DNA of 64,000 nucleotides from JACVRW01 sp963835705 (GCA_963835705.1 CAWIGR010000001.1:13712-77711); one strand, 5' to 3'. Positions 9,164 to 18,723 are shown, numbered from the stretch's first letter. Notes: generated from the sequence alone by a model not told the origin. Made by a program: numbers and translations.

Positions 9164-9724
9164 TCATTGCCGAGTCGGGTTGCGACGCACTACCGGACCG
9201 GACGGCACGGAGCAGGTCCGCGTCGTTCGAGTGGTTCGGCGATGACCAGGTACGAGGGAACCCCCGGCGTCAGGACGGCGTGTCCCGGCGATCACGAAAT
9301 CGACGCAGGCACGAACGAGCGTCGCTCGGTCATCGCTCGACGTGCACACGACGGCGGCCGTCATCCTCCCCATCCGCGGTTCGGCGGTGGCAATCCGGGA
9401 GGCCGGGGTCCCCTCGGTCACGGTCCACCGGCAATGGCAAAGGGGTCCTCGGCAGCGTGGGAGACCGTTCTCGTGACGCCGCCCGCAGAGCGGGTAGTCC
9501 GCCTCGATCACCGCTTCGCGCACCCGCCGGTCGAAGGCCCTGTGTGGGTAGGCAAAGGGACGGACGGGTAGCGCTACACACCCGGAATCTTCGACTACGT
9601 CGGCCCGCGCCTCGAACGCATCCCGCGAAACCGAATAGCGCCTGTCGCTGCGGCGCGGATCGTCAGCGACGGAGCAGTAAAGCAGCACCCGGATCACGCC
9701 GGTCACCGGACGGTCCCTTGCCAA
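9164..9724 (-). pseudogene. Composite remnant: deacetylase pieces joined to a GT2 N-terminus
   Basis: One frame encodes, in order, a deacetylase start (VIRVLLYCSVADDPRRSD), a later deacetylase segment (RPFAYPHRAFDRRVREAV) with the catalytic TFDDG region deleted, then RMTAAVVCTSSDDRATLVRA, the opening of a GT2 glycosyltransferase that breaks off after about 35 residues. The DNA around 9310-9364 closely matches 2100-2150, the start of the intact GT2 gene. It preserves the deacetylase-then-GT2 order of the intact cassette with the middle removed. It should be non-functional. Confidence 0.65.
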
Positions 9725-12700
9725 GCGCGCCTGTACTCGAAGATCGATGAGGCTCCGCGCCGGAAGACGAGACGGAATGAAGGCGAGCTGTGCAGCGCCG
9801 GCTCGAGGCTCTTTCGCCAGCCCGCGGGAAGAATCCCGTACAGCCGGGCGAAACGCTGCTGGCTCTCGGTCAGCACGAGGAAGGTGTGCCGGGCGCCGTA
9901 CTCACGAAGCGTTGCCTCGAGACGCGGTAGGTCCTTTCGGCCGAGTTTGCGGCCACGGTACGCCGCCTTGTCGGTGAGGGTGGGGCTGGAGGGAAACTCA
10001 GAGTCGAAGACGCGGGCGTACCGCGCGGTGACTCGGGAGATGGAGTTCGACGTCACCTCCACCAGCAGCGAACTTCGCGGGGCGTGCTGGTTGAACCACA
10101 CACCCGCGGCGATGTCTTGGCGGGTAACACGGTTTGCGAACTCCAACCCGAAGTACGCGAAGAGCAGGCAGACGCCGAGAGCGCCGCTGGCGAGAGCAAG
10201 CCGCCACCCGCGCAGCGCCCGTGCGACCTCCGACCGGCTCACCGGCGCAAACGCCGCCGCGGCGAAGAAGCACAGCCATGGAAGGGCAAATAGATACACG
10301 CGGTACCGCCCCTCATCGGAGTACGACTGCGCGCCGAAGACCAGCAGCGGGGCAAGCGCAAGGATTACGGCAGCCAGGTCCCAGTGGCCCGCGCGGGCCC
10401 TGCGGACGAGGCCAATCGCGCTGAATACGGCTAAGAGCAGGAGTTCGACGCGGGAGGCCCATGCAACGAGCGCCAGGCCCGGAAGACCCTGTCCCGCCTG
10501 ATAGCCAGGCGGCGCCGCATTGGCCGCCGGATCGAAGTCGAGTATTGAGTAGTGCTCGCTGAGATACGACCACGCGTGCGCCACCCACAAGACCTCGATG
10601 ACCGCCATCGCGGCCGGGACCCACAACGGCACGCGGCGGGTGACGAGCGCCAACCCAGTCACCCCCGCGAGCAGCATTACCGGCGTGAGCTGATGGCTGA
10701 CCACCACGACGAGATAGCAGAGGCCGCCCACGAGAACAGCCGCGCGTGGGGACAACGGGGCGGCCGGCAGCGGTTCGTCGACTGGCGCGCGGCGGAGCAC
10801 CCCCCTTCTCAGCTGGTCAAGCCGGGCCGCCCACCACCGACCGGGAGCCAATCGCGGGGCGGATGGCCGGGGGCCACAGCGCAGGCAGAGCCCAAACACG
10901 ACGAGAGAGAGAAGGAACGCGAAGGCCTGGGGCGCCAGGTAGTCCTGTGCGACCCAGTTGCTCAGCAGGAAGAGCCACGTCGCCGTCCACAGAAATCGCT
11001 CGTCACCCGTTAGTCCGCGCAGCGCGAATCGCAGCGCAGCGACGTTCGCCACGTTGAAGAACACCTGCGCCCACGGTGCGTAGACGGCCGCGCCCAACCC
11101 GCTTGTGCTGTTGAGCCAGGCGTTGAGAGCAAAGAATCCCGGCCAGTTGTTGTAGATGTCGAGGTGCCGGTGGACGCCGCCGCCGTCTGCGAAGAGGTCG
11201 ATGACGGCGAGGTGCTTGTAGACCCACCGGTATCGCGGCTCGTCGTACAACAAGGGGGTGGTCCCGTGAATCATCAGGACCAGTGCGAGCACGTAGACCC
11301 CGAGGAGCTTCGGACTCAGCTCCTGTCGCGTCACCGCATGCGCGAAGCCCACTAGCAGCAGCCCAAAGGCCATGAAGTAGGTGGGCGGCATGGCGTTGAG
11401 CAGCCCGAGCCCGGCCATTCGGCTCAGGTCGACCCCCACGAGCGACACGGCCCACGCCACCAGGGCCGCAGTGAGCAGGGCTCCGTGACCTACGACGAAT
11501 AGCGGGATCCTGCCTACGGCGGCTCGGACCCTGGCCAGCCCGAGCCGGCCGATGGGGGGCGGGACTGCCCACGGCGGGCTCCCCGAGCTCGGCTGGCGGG
11601 CGGGCGCAGAACTAGTGAGCAAACGCATCCCTAGTGCCCGTCGTAGGCTCGGGATGTCGAGCTCAGAGACCAGGGTCGGAATGCAGGCGGCGGCGAGGCC
11701 ATAGAGGAACGCCTTTGGCCACCAGACGCCCAGCCACAGCATCGACTGGGCGAGCATCGCGCTCCCGGCCAGGCTGATGCCGAGCACCAGGCCTAGCTCG
11801 AACCTGCCTCGGAGAACCGTCAGGAGCGCAGCTCCGGGCGCCAGGCACAACAGCGCGATTACCGCCGGGAGTCGCACTGTCGCGGGGAGGCCGATTGCGA
11901 CGGACAACGGCGCCGCTACGCACGCCGCAGCCGCCGTGGCGGCTATGGCGCGGTGGGTTGGGGTCGCCACCGCACGGTCGGCCTCCCAGCGGCGCTCGAG
12001 GGGCCGCCTTCGGGGGCCAACGGGCGTCGGCGGTGGAGCCAGCTCGCGGTTGTAGAAGCTCACAACTTCGATCGTCCGCCCGTTGGAGACACGGAGGCGC
12101 TCCACGCAGAGAGCGGGCGAGGGAGGCCCGGAGCCCGAGAGCCGCCAGCGCCGCGTGGCGGCGATAACTGCGCTCACGACATAGGCGATCGGGCCCACGA
12201 GCATGCCCAGGCGCTCCAGCCACCCAAGACGGCGCGGGAAGGCCGGGGCCTTGGCCGCGTTCTTCCGGGAGTTGGGATCGCGGGCGTAGCGGACGCCAGC
12301 CGGGACTGCCCCTACCAGCCTGAGGCGCTCGGGCCCCGCGACGAGTTGCTTCGTGAGCATCGCGCCAAGCCCGACGCCGTAGCTGTAGACCTGGCGCCGC
12401 AGCCGTGACCTCCCGTACGGGTGCTCGTGCCAGACGATCGCGCTTGGCTCGTAGGCCACCGCGTAGCCCGCTTGCAGCAGCCGGATGTAGAGGTCGAGGT
12501 CCTCTCCGCCCGCAGCCGGAGTGCCGGCGCCGAGGGTTGTGTCGAACCCCCGGAGCCGCCGGGCCGCGTCCGCTCGCAGCACCGTGTTGGCGCCCGAACC
12601 GACCACGCCCGCGGTATAGGGCAGGAGTGGATTGGTGTCGAGCGCCTCCGGAAGTCGATAGGTCTGCCGGCGAAAGCCCTTTCCAAAGCCGGCGAACTGC

Positions 12701-13446
12701 TCGAGAAGTAGCTGGCTGTCGTCCTCGAGCTCGAGCGGAGCGATGAGGCCCGTTACGCAGGCAACATCGTCCGCGCGCTCGAATGCCTCCTCGCAACGGC
12801 GAAGCCATCCGGGGTCCACGACAACGTCGTCGTCGGTGAAGGCGACGAGGTCGCCGCCCGCCAGCGCAAGGCCCGAATTCCGTGCCTGAGCAAGTCCAGG
12901 GCGGGGCTCCTCGACGTAGATCACCCGCGGCTCGTCTTTCAGTCGGTCGGCGAGCATTCGCCGGGTGGCCGACGAGCCGGGCCGGTTCTCCACGACGATC
13001 ACTTCAAAGTCGTCGTAGTCCGATGCGAGGATCGACCGCAGGCAGCGCTCCAGCGCAAGTGGATTGCAACACGTCGTCACCACTACGCTGACCGACCGGC
13101 GCCGCCTCCGGGTCGCGCCCCGGCGTCCGTTGAGAGACGGAATTCCCTCCAGAGGGAGCGACCTCGACAGCGCGAGTCCCCGGTGGGCGAATGCCTCATG
13201 CAGTTCCGCGTCGAGTTGGCGGCGAAGTGCCCGCTCTAGCCGGTCCGACGACACCAGGCCTCGGGGACCGACCCGTAGCGTCGCAACGCCGAGCGGGTCC
13301 CCGTCAAGTCGGACCAGGGCTAGGAGCGACCGGTACGGCTCCCCAAGGCGACCCGGTCGCAGCGCGAGACTGGCCAGCGGCGCCTCAAGGTCCACGACGC
13401 GCACCGCGGCAGGGGCGGCCAGCGCGCCCTCGCCGTCGGACGGCAT
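9703..13446 (-). CDS. Large GT2 glycosyltransferase-multispanning membrane fusion
   Basis: A 1,247-residue protein started at ATG 13446, preceded by GAGGAGTGG. The N-terminal 115 residues are of unknown fold. Residues about 118-350 are a GT2 domain (SVSVVVTTCCNPLALERCL, VAFTDDDVVVDPGW, AGGEDLDLYIRLL). After a linker, residues about 430-1130 contain some 14-16 hydrophobic helices, with loops such as GTTPLLYDEPRYRWVYKHL and HRHLDIYNNWPGFF resembling a GT-C-type membrane glycosyltransferase or polymerase. The tail is soluble. Adding a sugar in the cytoplasm and processing the lipid-linked product in the membrane is inference. A truncated relative of its N-terminal part lies immediately upstream at 13481-14700. 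Confidence 0.75.
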   Translation of the reverse strand: MPSDGEGALAAPAAVRVVDLEAPLASLALRPGRLGEPYRSLLALVRLDGDPLGVATLRVGPRGLVSSDRLERALRRQLDAELHEAFAHRGLALSRSLPLEGIPSLNGRRGATRRRRRSVSVVVTTCCNPLALERCLRSILASDYDDFEVIVVENRPGSSATRRMLADRLKDEPRVIYVEEPRPGLAQARNSGLALAGGDLVAFTDDDVVVDPGWLRRCEEAFERADDVACVTGLIAPLELEDDSQLLLEQFAGFGKGFRRQTYRLPEALDTNPLLPYTAGVVGSGANTVLRADAARRLRGFDTTLGAGTPAAGGEDLDLYIRLLQAGYAVAYEPSAIVWHEHPYGRSRLRRQVYSYGVGLGAMLTKQLVAGPERLRLVGAVPAGVRYARDPNSRKNAAKAPAFPRRLGWLERLGMLVGPIAYVVSAVIAATRRWRLSGSGPPSPALCVERLRVSNGRTIEVVSFYNRELAPPPTPVGPRRRPLERRWEADRAVATPTHRAIAATAAAACVAAPLSVAIGLPATVRLPAVIALLCLAPGAALLTVLRGRFELGLVLGISLAGSAMLAQSMLWLGVWWPKAFLYGLAAACIPTLVSELDIPSLRRALGMRLLTSSAPARQPSSGSPPWAVPPPIGRLGLARVRAAVGRIPLFVVGHGALLTAALVAWAVSLVGVDLSRMAGLGLLNAMPPTYFMAFGLLLVGFAHAVTRQELSPKLLGVYVLALVLMIHGTTPLLYDEPRYRWVYKHLAVIDLFADGGGVHRHLDIYNNWPGFFALNAWLNSTSGLGAAVYAPWAQVFFNVANVAALRFALRGLTGDERFLWTATWLFLLSNWVAQDYLAPQAFAFLLSLVVFGLCLRCGPRPSAPRLAPGRWWAARLDQLRRGVLRRAPVDEPLPAAPLSPRAAVLVGGLCYLVVVVSHQLTPVMLLAGVTGLALVTRRVPLWVPAAMAVIEVLWVAHAWSYLSEHYSILDFDPAANAAPPGYQAGQGLPGLALVAWASRVELLLLAVFSAIGLVRRARAGHWDLAAVILALAPLLVFGAQSYSDEGRYRVYLFALPWLCFFAAAAFAPVSRSEVARALRGWRLALASGALGVCLLFAYFGLEFANRVTRQDIAAGVWFNQHAPRSSLLVEVTSNSISRVTARYARVFDSEFPSSPTLTDKAAYRGRKLGRKDLPRLEATLREYGARHTFLVLTESQQRFARLYGILPAGWRKSLEPALHSSPSFRLVFRRGASSIFEYRRAWQGTVR

Positions 13447-13480
13447 CCACTCCTCGTGGGGGGACTGCACGTCGTCCGCC

Positions 13481-14700
13481 TTAAGACTTAAGGACGTCAG
13501 CACCTGCATCTCCGCACACGACATCCGGCGCACCTCCACGATTGGCCAGCCGCCGGTCCTCCGAGCCGAGGCCACCGTAGGTATCCGGAGGGGCCCCTCT
13601 TCGGATGAGGGCGTCGTAACTGATCAGGGTGCCGTCGACCACGTCGCCCCAGGACGGGATGGACATCAGGGCTGTGGAGGGGACAAACGCTTCCGGGACC
13701 CGGGTGGCGGTCATGTTCAGGACGTGCAGCGCCGCGCCCGGCGGGATCGCCGGTAGCGCCGGCCGCGTGAGCGGCCCGCTGCCACGGACGAGCGGCGGCG
13801 CCAGACGTGCCAGGCACACAGCCGCGAGCGCGACCAGCAGCGCCCGGGGCGCGGGCGAGCTGCTTCGAGAGCGTCGCGCCGAGCCCCACGCCGTACCGGA
13901 ACACCTGACCGCGCAGGCGGCGCCTGCCGTCCGGATGGTCGGGCCGCACGATGGCGCTCGGCTGGTAGGCGATCGCGTGCCCCGCCCGCAGCAGCCGGAC
14001 ATAGAGATCGAGGTCCTCGCCGCCCGCCGACGGTGTCCCGGTGCCCAGGTTGGTGTCGAACCCACCCATGGCGCGCGCGACGTCGGCGCGAACGACGATG
14101 TTGGCTCCCGAGCCGATCAGTCCTGGCGTAAACGGAAGCAGCGGATGCCGTCGGTCCGGCAGCCGGAACGTCCGGGGCTCGTAGCCCTTGGAGAACGCCG
14201 CGAACTGCTCGAGCAGAAGCTGGCTGTCCGTCTCAAGCTGGAAGGGGAGGATCAAGCCGGTTACGCAAGCCACGTCGTCGTCGCGGTCGAACGCCTCGGC
14301 CGAGCGCCCGACCCAGCCGGGGTCGACCACGACGTCGTCGTCGGTGAACGCGACGACCTCCCCCTGGGCGGCCATCAGGCCGGCGTTGCGCGCGAACGCG
14401 AGCCCGAGGCGGGGCTCCTCGACGCAGCGCACCCGCAGCTCGTCCTCGAAGCGCTCGGCGAGCATCGCGTGGGTCAGGCCTTCCGCGGGGCGATTGTCGA
14501 CGACGACCACCTCGAAGTCCTCGTGGCGAGACGCGAGGATCGAGCGCAGGCAGCGCTCCAGCCGAGCCGAGTAGCCGCAGGTGGTGACCACGACGCTCAC
14601 CGATCGCGTGGCCTGGTGGGGGCGGTGCCCGTTCCCGTCGATGAGGATGCCATCGGGTGGAAGCGAATCCGGAAGGACGAGGCCGTGGCGCGCGGCGCCA
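13481..14700 (-). pseudogene. Truncated GT2 paralogue of the neighbouring fusion protein
   Basis: From about 14700 the minus strand encodes a segment resembling residues 100-120 of the adjacent fusion, then a full GT2 core from GTG 14600 (SVVVTTCGYSARLERCL, VAFTDDDVVVDPGW, AGGEDLDLYVRLL). Near 13865 the frame shifts; another frame continues with a hydrophobic helix (ALLVALAAVCLARLAPPLV) and an unrecognised tail ending at 13481. The membrane half found in the neighbour is absent. The GT2 domain itself looks intact, so a product of about 250 residues could still fold, but no good start or ribosome binding site is visible. Confidence 0.6.
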
Positions 14701-14735
14701 TCAGCGCGGCCCGGGGGAGAGGAGCGGCCACGTGG

Positions 14736-15890
14736 TCAGCTCCTGAGCGCAGGGCGGGGGCGTTGGCGGATCCGCGGCAGGCGCCGGGAGGCGCCCCAGC
14801 GGCGCGCGCCGGAGAGCACGCGCTCCGCTACGAGCCGGCCGTAGAGGTCCAAGGTCCGCCTGGCCACGGCGTCCCAGGTGGGGATCGCGGCCTGCGTGTC
14901 GCGCCGGGGGCTGGTGCCGGCGATCGTGGAGATCGCGTCGGCAACCTCCAGGGGCGATCCTCCGGTGGAAACGAGGGCCACGGCAGCCTCCTCGAGGTAG
15001 GCCGCCGTCTCGCGGTGGGTGGGCGTGGCGGACGCCACCACGGGCGCCCCTCCGCTCACCGCCTCGAGCACCTGGATGCCGGAGGCCTGCCGCTCCGCGA
15101 GCGCCACGACGACGGCCGCGGTGCGCAGCCAGCGGTACAGCACGGCGTCGGGCACGGCGCCTGTGAACAGCACGCGCGAGCCGACATGGAGATCCTCCGC
15201 GTAGGCCTGCAGCGAGTGCCGCCCGGGGCCGTCTCCCACGACGACGAGCCGGAAGCCCGCGTCGAGGCTCGGCATCGCCGCGATCGCGCGGCTCACGCCG
15301 GAATAGCGCTCGAGCCGGCCGACCGCGAGCACCACCGAACCCGTGTGGTGGAGCGGGTCGGCGGACTGAATCGCGGCCACGTCCACGCCATTTGGGATGA
15401 CACAGACCCGGCTCGCCGCCGTGGGCACCGCGCGGCAGAGCAGGTCCGCCTCGGCGCGAGAGCCGCATAAGGAGAGGCTCGCCCGGTCCGCCACGGCTCG
15501 CAGCATGCGGGCGTGCGACCAGGCTGAGAGCTGCTCGATCGGGGCGTGCGGGGTGAACACGAGCCGCCCTGCGCAGGCCCGCGCAAGGGCGAGCCCGAGC
15601 GCGCCCGGGGCTCCGTGCAGGTGGATGAGATCATGCGCCCCGAGCCTCCTGTGGAGGTGATCCCACAAGGCGGGCGACACGAGGACGCGCCTGTTGCCCG
15701 CCGGCGAGATGAAGCGCCTGACGAGGACGCCGTCGATCTCGACGTCACGCTGCTGGCCGCGCCTGCCGTCCTGAGTCAGCACCTCCACGTCGGCGCCCCT
15801 GCGCGCGAGCCCGTGGGCCACGCGCCGGACGTGACGCTCGGCCACGCCGGGGCGGGTGGAGTACTCCGGCGTGACGAGCGCGACCCTCAT
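14736..15890 (-). CDS. Family 4 glycosyltransferase (GT-B fold)
   Basis: A 384-residue GT4 enzyme. The N-terminal domain begins MRVALVTPEYSTRPGVAE with the glycine-rich acceptor loop. The C-terminal domain includes CVIPNGVDVA, VVLAVGRLERYSGV and the donor-site region EAVSGGAPVVASATP. The E-x7-E motif appears altered (the first position lies in ERQASGIQVLEAV). The ATG at 15890 overlaps the stop of the upstream GT2 gene (ATGA), placing it third in a coupled set with the GT2 and a small protein. It probably transfers a hexose to a lipid-linked or envelope glycan. Confidence 0.85.
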   Translation of the reverse strand: MRVALVTPEYSTRPGVAERHVRRVAHGLARRGADVEVLTQDGRRGQQRDVEIDGVLVRRFISPAGNRRVLVSPALWDHLHRRLGAHDLIHLHGAPGALGLALARACAGRLVFTPHAPIEQLSAWSHARMLRAVADRASLSLCGSRAEADLLCRAVPTAASRVCVIPNGVDVAAIQSADPLHHTGSVVLAVGRLERYSGVSRAIAAMPSLDAGFRLVVVGDGPGRHSLQAYAEDLHVGSRVLFTGAVPDAVLYRWLRTAAVVVALAERQASGIQVLEAVSGGAPVVASATPTHRETAAYLEEAAVALVSTGGSPLEVADAISTIAGTSPRRDTQAAIPTWDAVARRTLDLYGRLVAERVLSGARRWGASRRLPRIRQRPRPALRS

Positions 15891-16768
15891 CCGCCGTTCA
15901 TGCTCCGGCGGCCGCGGGCGAGCGGGATCCAAGCCGAGGCGGCCGAGGCGCGCTCGCGCACGATCGTCCGGAGCACCCGTGTGCCGTCCCGGACGGCGTG
16001 CAGGTTGCTCTGGCCGTGGATGCGCTGCCGCTCGCGGCTCGGCACCTCGTGGACGACAAGCCCGCCCTTCGCGATCCGGACGTTCACGAGCGTCTCGACC
16101 TCGAAGCCCTCGCAATCCACGCGCATGTAGGGCAGGCAGCGGATCCAGAACGCGTTGTAGCCGTAGCAGAGGTCCGTGTAGCTGGTCCCGTAGAGGCGGT
16201 TGACGAGCGTGTTGAGAGCGCGGTTGCCCCAGCGGCGGACGGCCGTGATGTCAGAGCTTCCGCCGCCCTGCGCGAAGCGCGAGCCCTTGACGAAGTCCGC
16301 GCCGTGGCAGAGCGCCGCGACGAACCGCGGAATCTCCGACGCGTCCGTTGAGCCGTCGGCGTCGAGCGTGACGACGATGTCGCCGGTGCATGCGGCGAAG
16401 CCCGCGGCCAAGGCGTTCCCCTTACCCTGCCGTGTCTGCATGACTATGCGGGCGTCAGGCCGCAGCCGCCGCGCGACGACCACCGTGTCGTCGGCGGAGA
16501 GACCGTCGACGATGATCACCTCATGAAGGCCCTGGGGGAGCGCGGAGAGGACGTGCGGAAGGTTCTTCTCCTCGTTCAAGGTCGGGATGACGACACTGAC
16601 TCGCACGCCGAACCCGGCGACTGTCGGCTCGGGGTCGGCGCCGGCAGCAGACCCTTGAGCGTCCAGACCCACGCGTCGCGGGCGGGAGAAGACGGGACCG
16701 CTGAGATAGCCCGGCTCGAGGGACACGCCTTCGTGGTCGTTTGGGCTGTCTGAGAACAGTGACTTCAT
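15887..16768 (-). CDS. Dolichol-phosphate-mannose-synthase-like GT2 glycosyltransferase
   Basis: A 293-residue GT2 protein of the polyprenyl-phosphate glycosyltransferase type. RVSVVIPTLNEEKNLPHVL is the donor-site start, IIVDGLSADDTV and VVTLDADGSTD provide the Asp motifs, and VKGSRFAQGGGSSD matches the conserved segment after the DxD. The last 60 residues are basic with no C-terminal membrane helices. The ATG at 16768 has an AAGGAGAG site 7-8 nt upstream and overlaps the previous gene (ATGA). Expected role: transfer from a nucleotide sugar to polyprenyl phosphate, giving a lipid-linked sugar for a membrane enzyme such as the large fusion at 9703. Confidence 0.85.
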   Translation of the reverse strand: MKSLFSDSPNDHEGVSLEPGYLSGPVFSRPRRVGLDAQGSAAGADPEPTVAGFGVRVSVVIPTLNEEKNLPHVLSALPQGLHEVIIVDGLSADDTVVVARRLRPDARIVMQTRQGKGNALAAGFAACTGDIVVTLDADGSTDASEIPRFVAALCHGADFVKGSRFAQGGGSSDITAVRRWGNRALNTLVNRLYGTSYTDLCYGYNAFWIRCLPYMRVDCEGFEVETLVNVRIAKGGLVVHEVPSRERQRIHGQSNLHAVRDGTRVLRTIVRERASAASAWIPLARGRRSMNGG

Positions 16769-17010
16769 TTCGGCTCTCCTTGCCGCGCGTGCCGGTCGTC
16801 CTTGCCGATGAATCTGGGGGTAGCGCTGTCGAGCCGGTTGCGGTCCTCGTAGTCCAGGCCGGCGCGGGCCAAGGCCCGCCAGGCGATCGGCAGCGTCGCC
16901 GGCTTGCCGCTCGCAACGCTCTCGACGTGACCGTTGCTCGCCGCGGGCGCCGGTGCCCAGATTCCATTCGCGACGAGGTTGGGGCGGATCTCTTGTGTCA
17001 GCTCGGTCAC
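16765..17010 (-). CDS. Small hypothetical protein (81 aa) leading a GT operon
   Basis: A short frame beginning MTELTQEIRPNLVAN and ending with a charged tail, with no membrane helix and no family I recognise. The C-terminal half (RALARAGLDYEDRNRLDSA) looks like a compact helical or ligand-binding segment. Its stop overlaps the ATG of the GT2 gene (ATGA), the best evidence that it is translated. It may be a remnant of a larger protein or a genuine small partner of the two glycosyltransferases. Confidence 0.5.
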   Translation of the reverse strand: MTELTQEIRPNLVANGIWAPAPAASNGHVESVASGKPATLPIAWRALARAGLDYEDRNRLDSATPRFIGKDDRHARQGEPK

Positions 17011-17107
17011 CCCCCTGGCGCGCTTCGGCCGGGGGCTGGGCCAACGATTACCTCCGCTCGCTCCGCTCTAACCCGATTCGCCGAATACGCTCGCGACCGG
17101 TCGCGTA

Positions 17108-17135
17108 CAGGTCCGCCCTCGCGCATTCGGACCTG
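17108..17135. terminator. Inverted repeat, possible terminator
   Basis: A perfect 8-bp stem (CAGGTCCG / CGGACCTG) with a 12-nt loop lies between the 3' end of the FAA-hydrolase gene (minus strand, stop at 17276) and the start of the glycosyltransferase operon. No T-tract follows on either strand, so it is a weak terminator candidate. Confidence 0.3.
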
Positions 17136-17275
17136 CGTAAACACGCCGCGGCGGGGTGTCCGCGGTCGCGAGCGGCCGCTGCGGCGGAGCTTCCCTGGGG
17201 GCTCGCCGCCTTGGCCGAGCCTCGTATACGCCCCGCATCACCGGCCGCGCCTGCACGCGGTCGGCCACGGCCGCC

Positions 17276-17986
17276 TCAGGCGTCGTAGCTGACGGTCAGG
17301 TCGCCCACGCTGTCGATGTGGCCCTCGAGACGGTCGCCGGGCTCGACCCGGCCGACACCCTTGGGCGTCCCGGTCATGATGAGGTCGCCGGGACGCAGCG
17401 AGACGAGCGTGCTCAGGAAGCTGATCGTCTCGGGCACCTTCCAGATCTGCTGGTCGAGGTCGCCCTCCTGCCGCGGCTTCCCGTTGATGCGAAGCCACAC
17501 GGCTCCCTTGTCGGGGTGGCCGATCTCCTCCACGGCGGCGATCGGACCGGTGGGCGCCGACTGGTCGAAGCCCTTGGCCATGTCCCACGGCCGGCCCATC
17601 TTCTTCGCCTCCGCTTGCAGGTCGCGGCGCGTCATGTCCAGTCCGACCGTATACCCGAACACGTGGTCGAGGGCACGCTCGACCGGGATGTCGCGGCCGC
17701 CCTCGGCGAGCGCGACCACCAGCTCGATCTCGTGGTGCAGGTCCTTCGTCTGCGTGGGAAACGGCAGGCGGCCCGGCGGCACCACCGCGTCGGCGGGCTT
17801 CATGAAGAAGAACGGGGGCTCGCGGTCCGGGTCGTGCCCCATCTCGACGGCGTGCTCGGCGTAGTTGCGCCCGACGCAGAACACCCGGGAGACGGGGAAG
17901 ACCGCCTCCGTGCCGGTCACGGCGACGGTGGTGGCGGGGGGCGCTTCGATGGCGTAGCCGGCCGTCCGGTCAACGGCTGGACGCAT
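17276..17986 (-). CDS. Fumarylacetoacetate-hydrolase (FAA) family protein
   Basis: A 236-residue FAA/HpcE-type enzyme. VFCVGRNYAEHAVEMGHD is the conserved domain start, PPFFFMKPADAVV the substrate-loop region, LHHEIELVVAL supplies the paired metal-binding Glu residues and VGLDMTRRDLQ the downstream Asp. FAA-family enzymes hydrolyse or decarboxylate 3-oxo/2-hydroxy-dienoate-like acids from ring cleavage, and some are acylpyruvases. The ATG at 17986 overlaps the end of the permease gene by 17 bp, so it ends the ABC importer operon. This suggests the imported compound, or a product of it, is its substrate. Confidence 0.85.
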   Translation of the reverse strand: MRPAVDRTAGYAIEAPPATTVAVTGTEAVFPVSRVFCVGRNYAEHAVEMGHDPDREPPFFFMKPADAVVPPGRLPFPTQTKDLHHEIELVVALAEGGRDIPVERALDHVFGYTVGLDMTRRDLQAEAKKMGRPWDMAKGFDQSAPTGPIAAVEEIGHPDKGAVWLRINGKPRQEGDLDQQIWKVPETISFLSTLVSLRPGDLIMTGTPKGVGRVEPGDRLEGHIDSVGDLTVSYDA

Positions 17987-18722
17987 AGAACGCCACCTTT
18001 CGTTCGAAGTAGGCCACCGCCTCCGACGCCAGGAAGGCAAAGCTGAACAGGATGATGAGCAGCGCCCAGAACTCCGGCATCAGGAAGTTCCGGGAGTACA
18101 GCTCGAACAGGTAGCCGACCCCGAGCACGGCGATCAGCAGCTGGCCGATGATCACGCCCTTCAGCCCGCGGATCAGCCCGAGGCGGATGCCTGCAAGCAG
18201 CTCGGGCAGCGCCGCCCGCAGGACGATCCGGGAGTACAGCACCCGCTTCGTGGCGCCGAAGGAGCGGCCCATCTCGACCAGCGAAGGGTTGACCCGCTCC
18301 ACGCCGACCTGGGTGTCGAGCGCGATGACCCAGACCGAGAACAGGACCACGGTCACGATCATCGTCTCCAGCCCGAAGCCGAGCAGAGCCATCAGCGCGG
18401 GCACGATGGCGGTCAGCGGCGAGCTCTCGAAGATGTTCACCCACATCCCCATCACCGAGCCGACCGCGCGGCTGGTGCCCATCAGGATGCCGACGCCGAT
18501 GCCGACGACGAAGGCGATCGCCATCCCGATCAGGAACGCCTCGAGCGTGATCCGCGCGGCGTCGGCGAACGTCTCCGAGGACACCACCTCGGGGAGGGCG
18601 GCGATCACCTCGCTGAACGGCGGGAGGAGCGACACCAGTTCGAGCTGCCCGACGACCTCCCAGATGACGAACCACACCAGCAGCGAGAACGCCATCGGAA
18701 TCCTGTGACCGCGCAGCTCCAC
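17970..18722 (-). CDS. ABC importer permease (SsuC/TauC-like)
   Basis: A 250-residue inner-membrane permease with about six helices. The conserved EAA-like loop reads VNPSLVEMGRSFGATKRVLYSRIVLRA, and the binding-protein-dependent transport fold covers residues 50-240. GTG 18722 is chosen because it follows the stop of the ATPase gene by one base and removes a long overlap with low-quality N-terminal sequence. Bases 18372-18491 are duplicated exactly at the window start. It pairs with the second permease at 19482, probably as a heterodimer. Confidence 0.85.
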   Translation of the reverse strand: MELRGHRIPMAFSLLVWFVIWEVVGQLELVSLLPPFSEVIAALPEVVSSETFADAARITLEAFLIGMAIAFVVGIGVGILMGTSRAVGSVMGMWVNIFESSPLTAIVPALMALLGFGLETMIVTVVLFSVWVIALDTQVGVERVNPSLVEMGRSFGATKRVLYSRIVLRAALPELLAGIRLGLIRGLKGVIIGQLLIAVLGVGYLFELYSRNFLMPEFWALLIILFSFAFLASEAVAYFERKVAFYASSR

Positions 18723-18723
18723 G

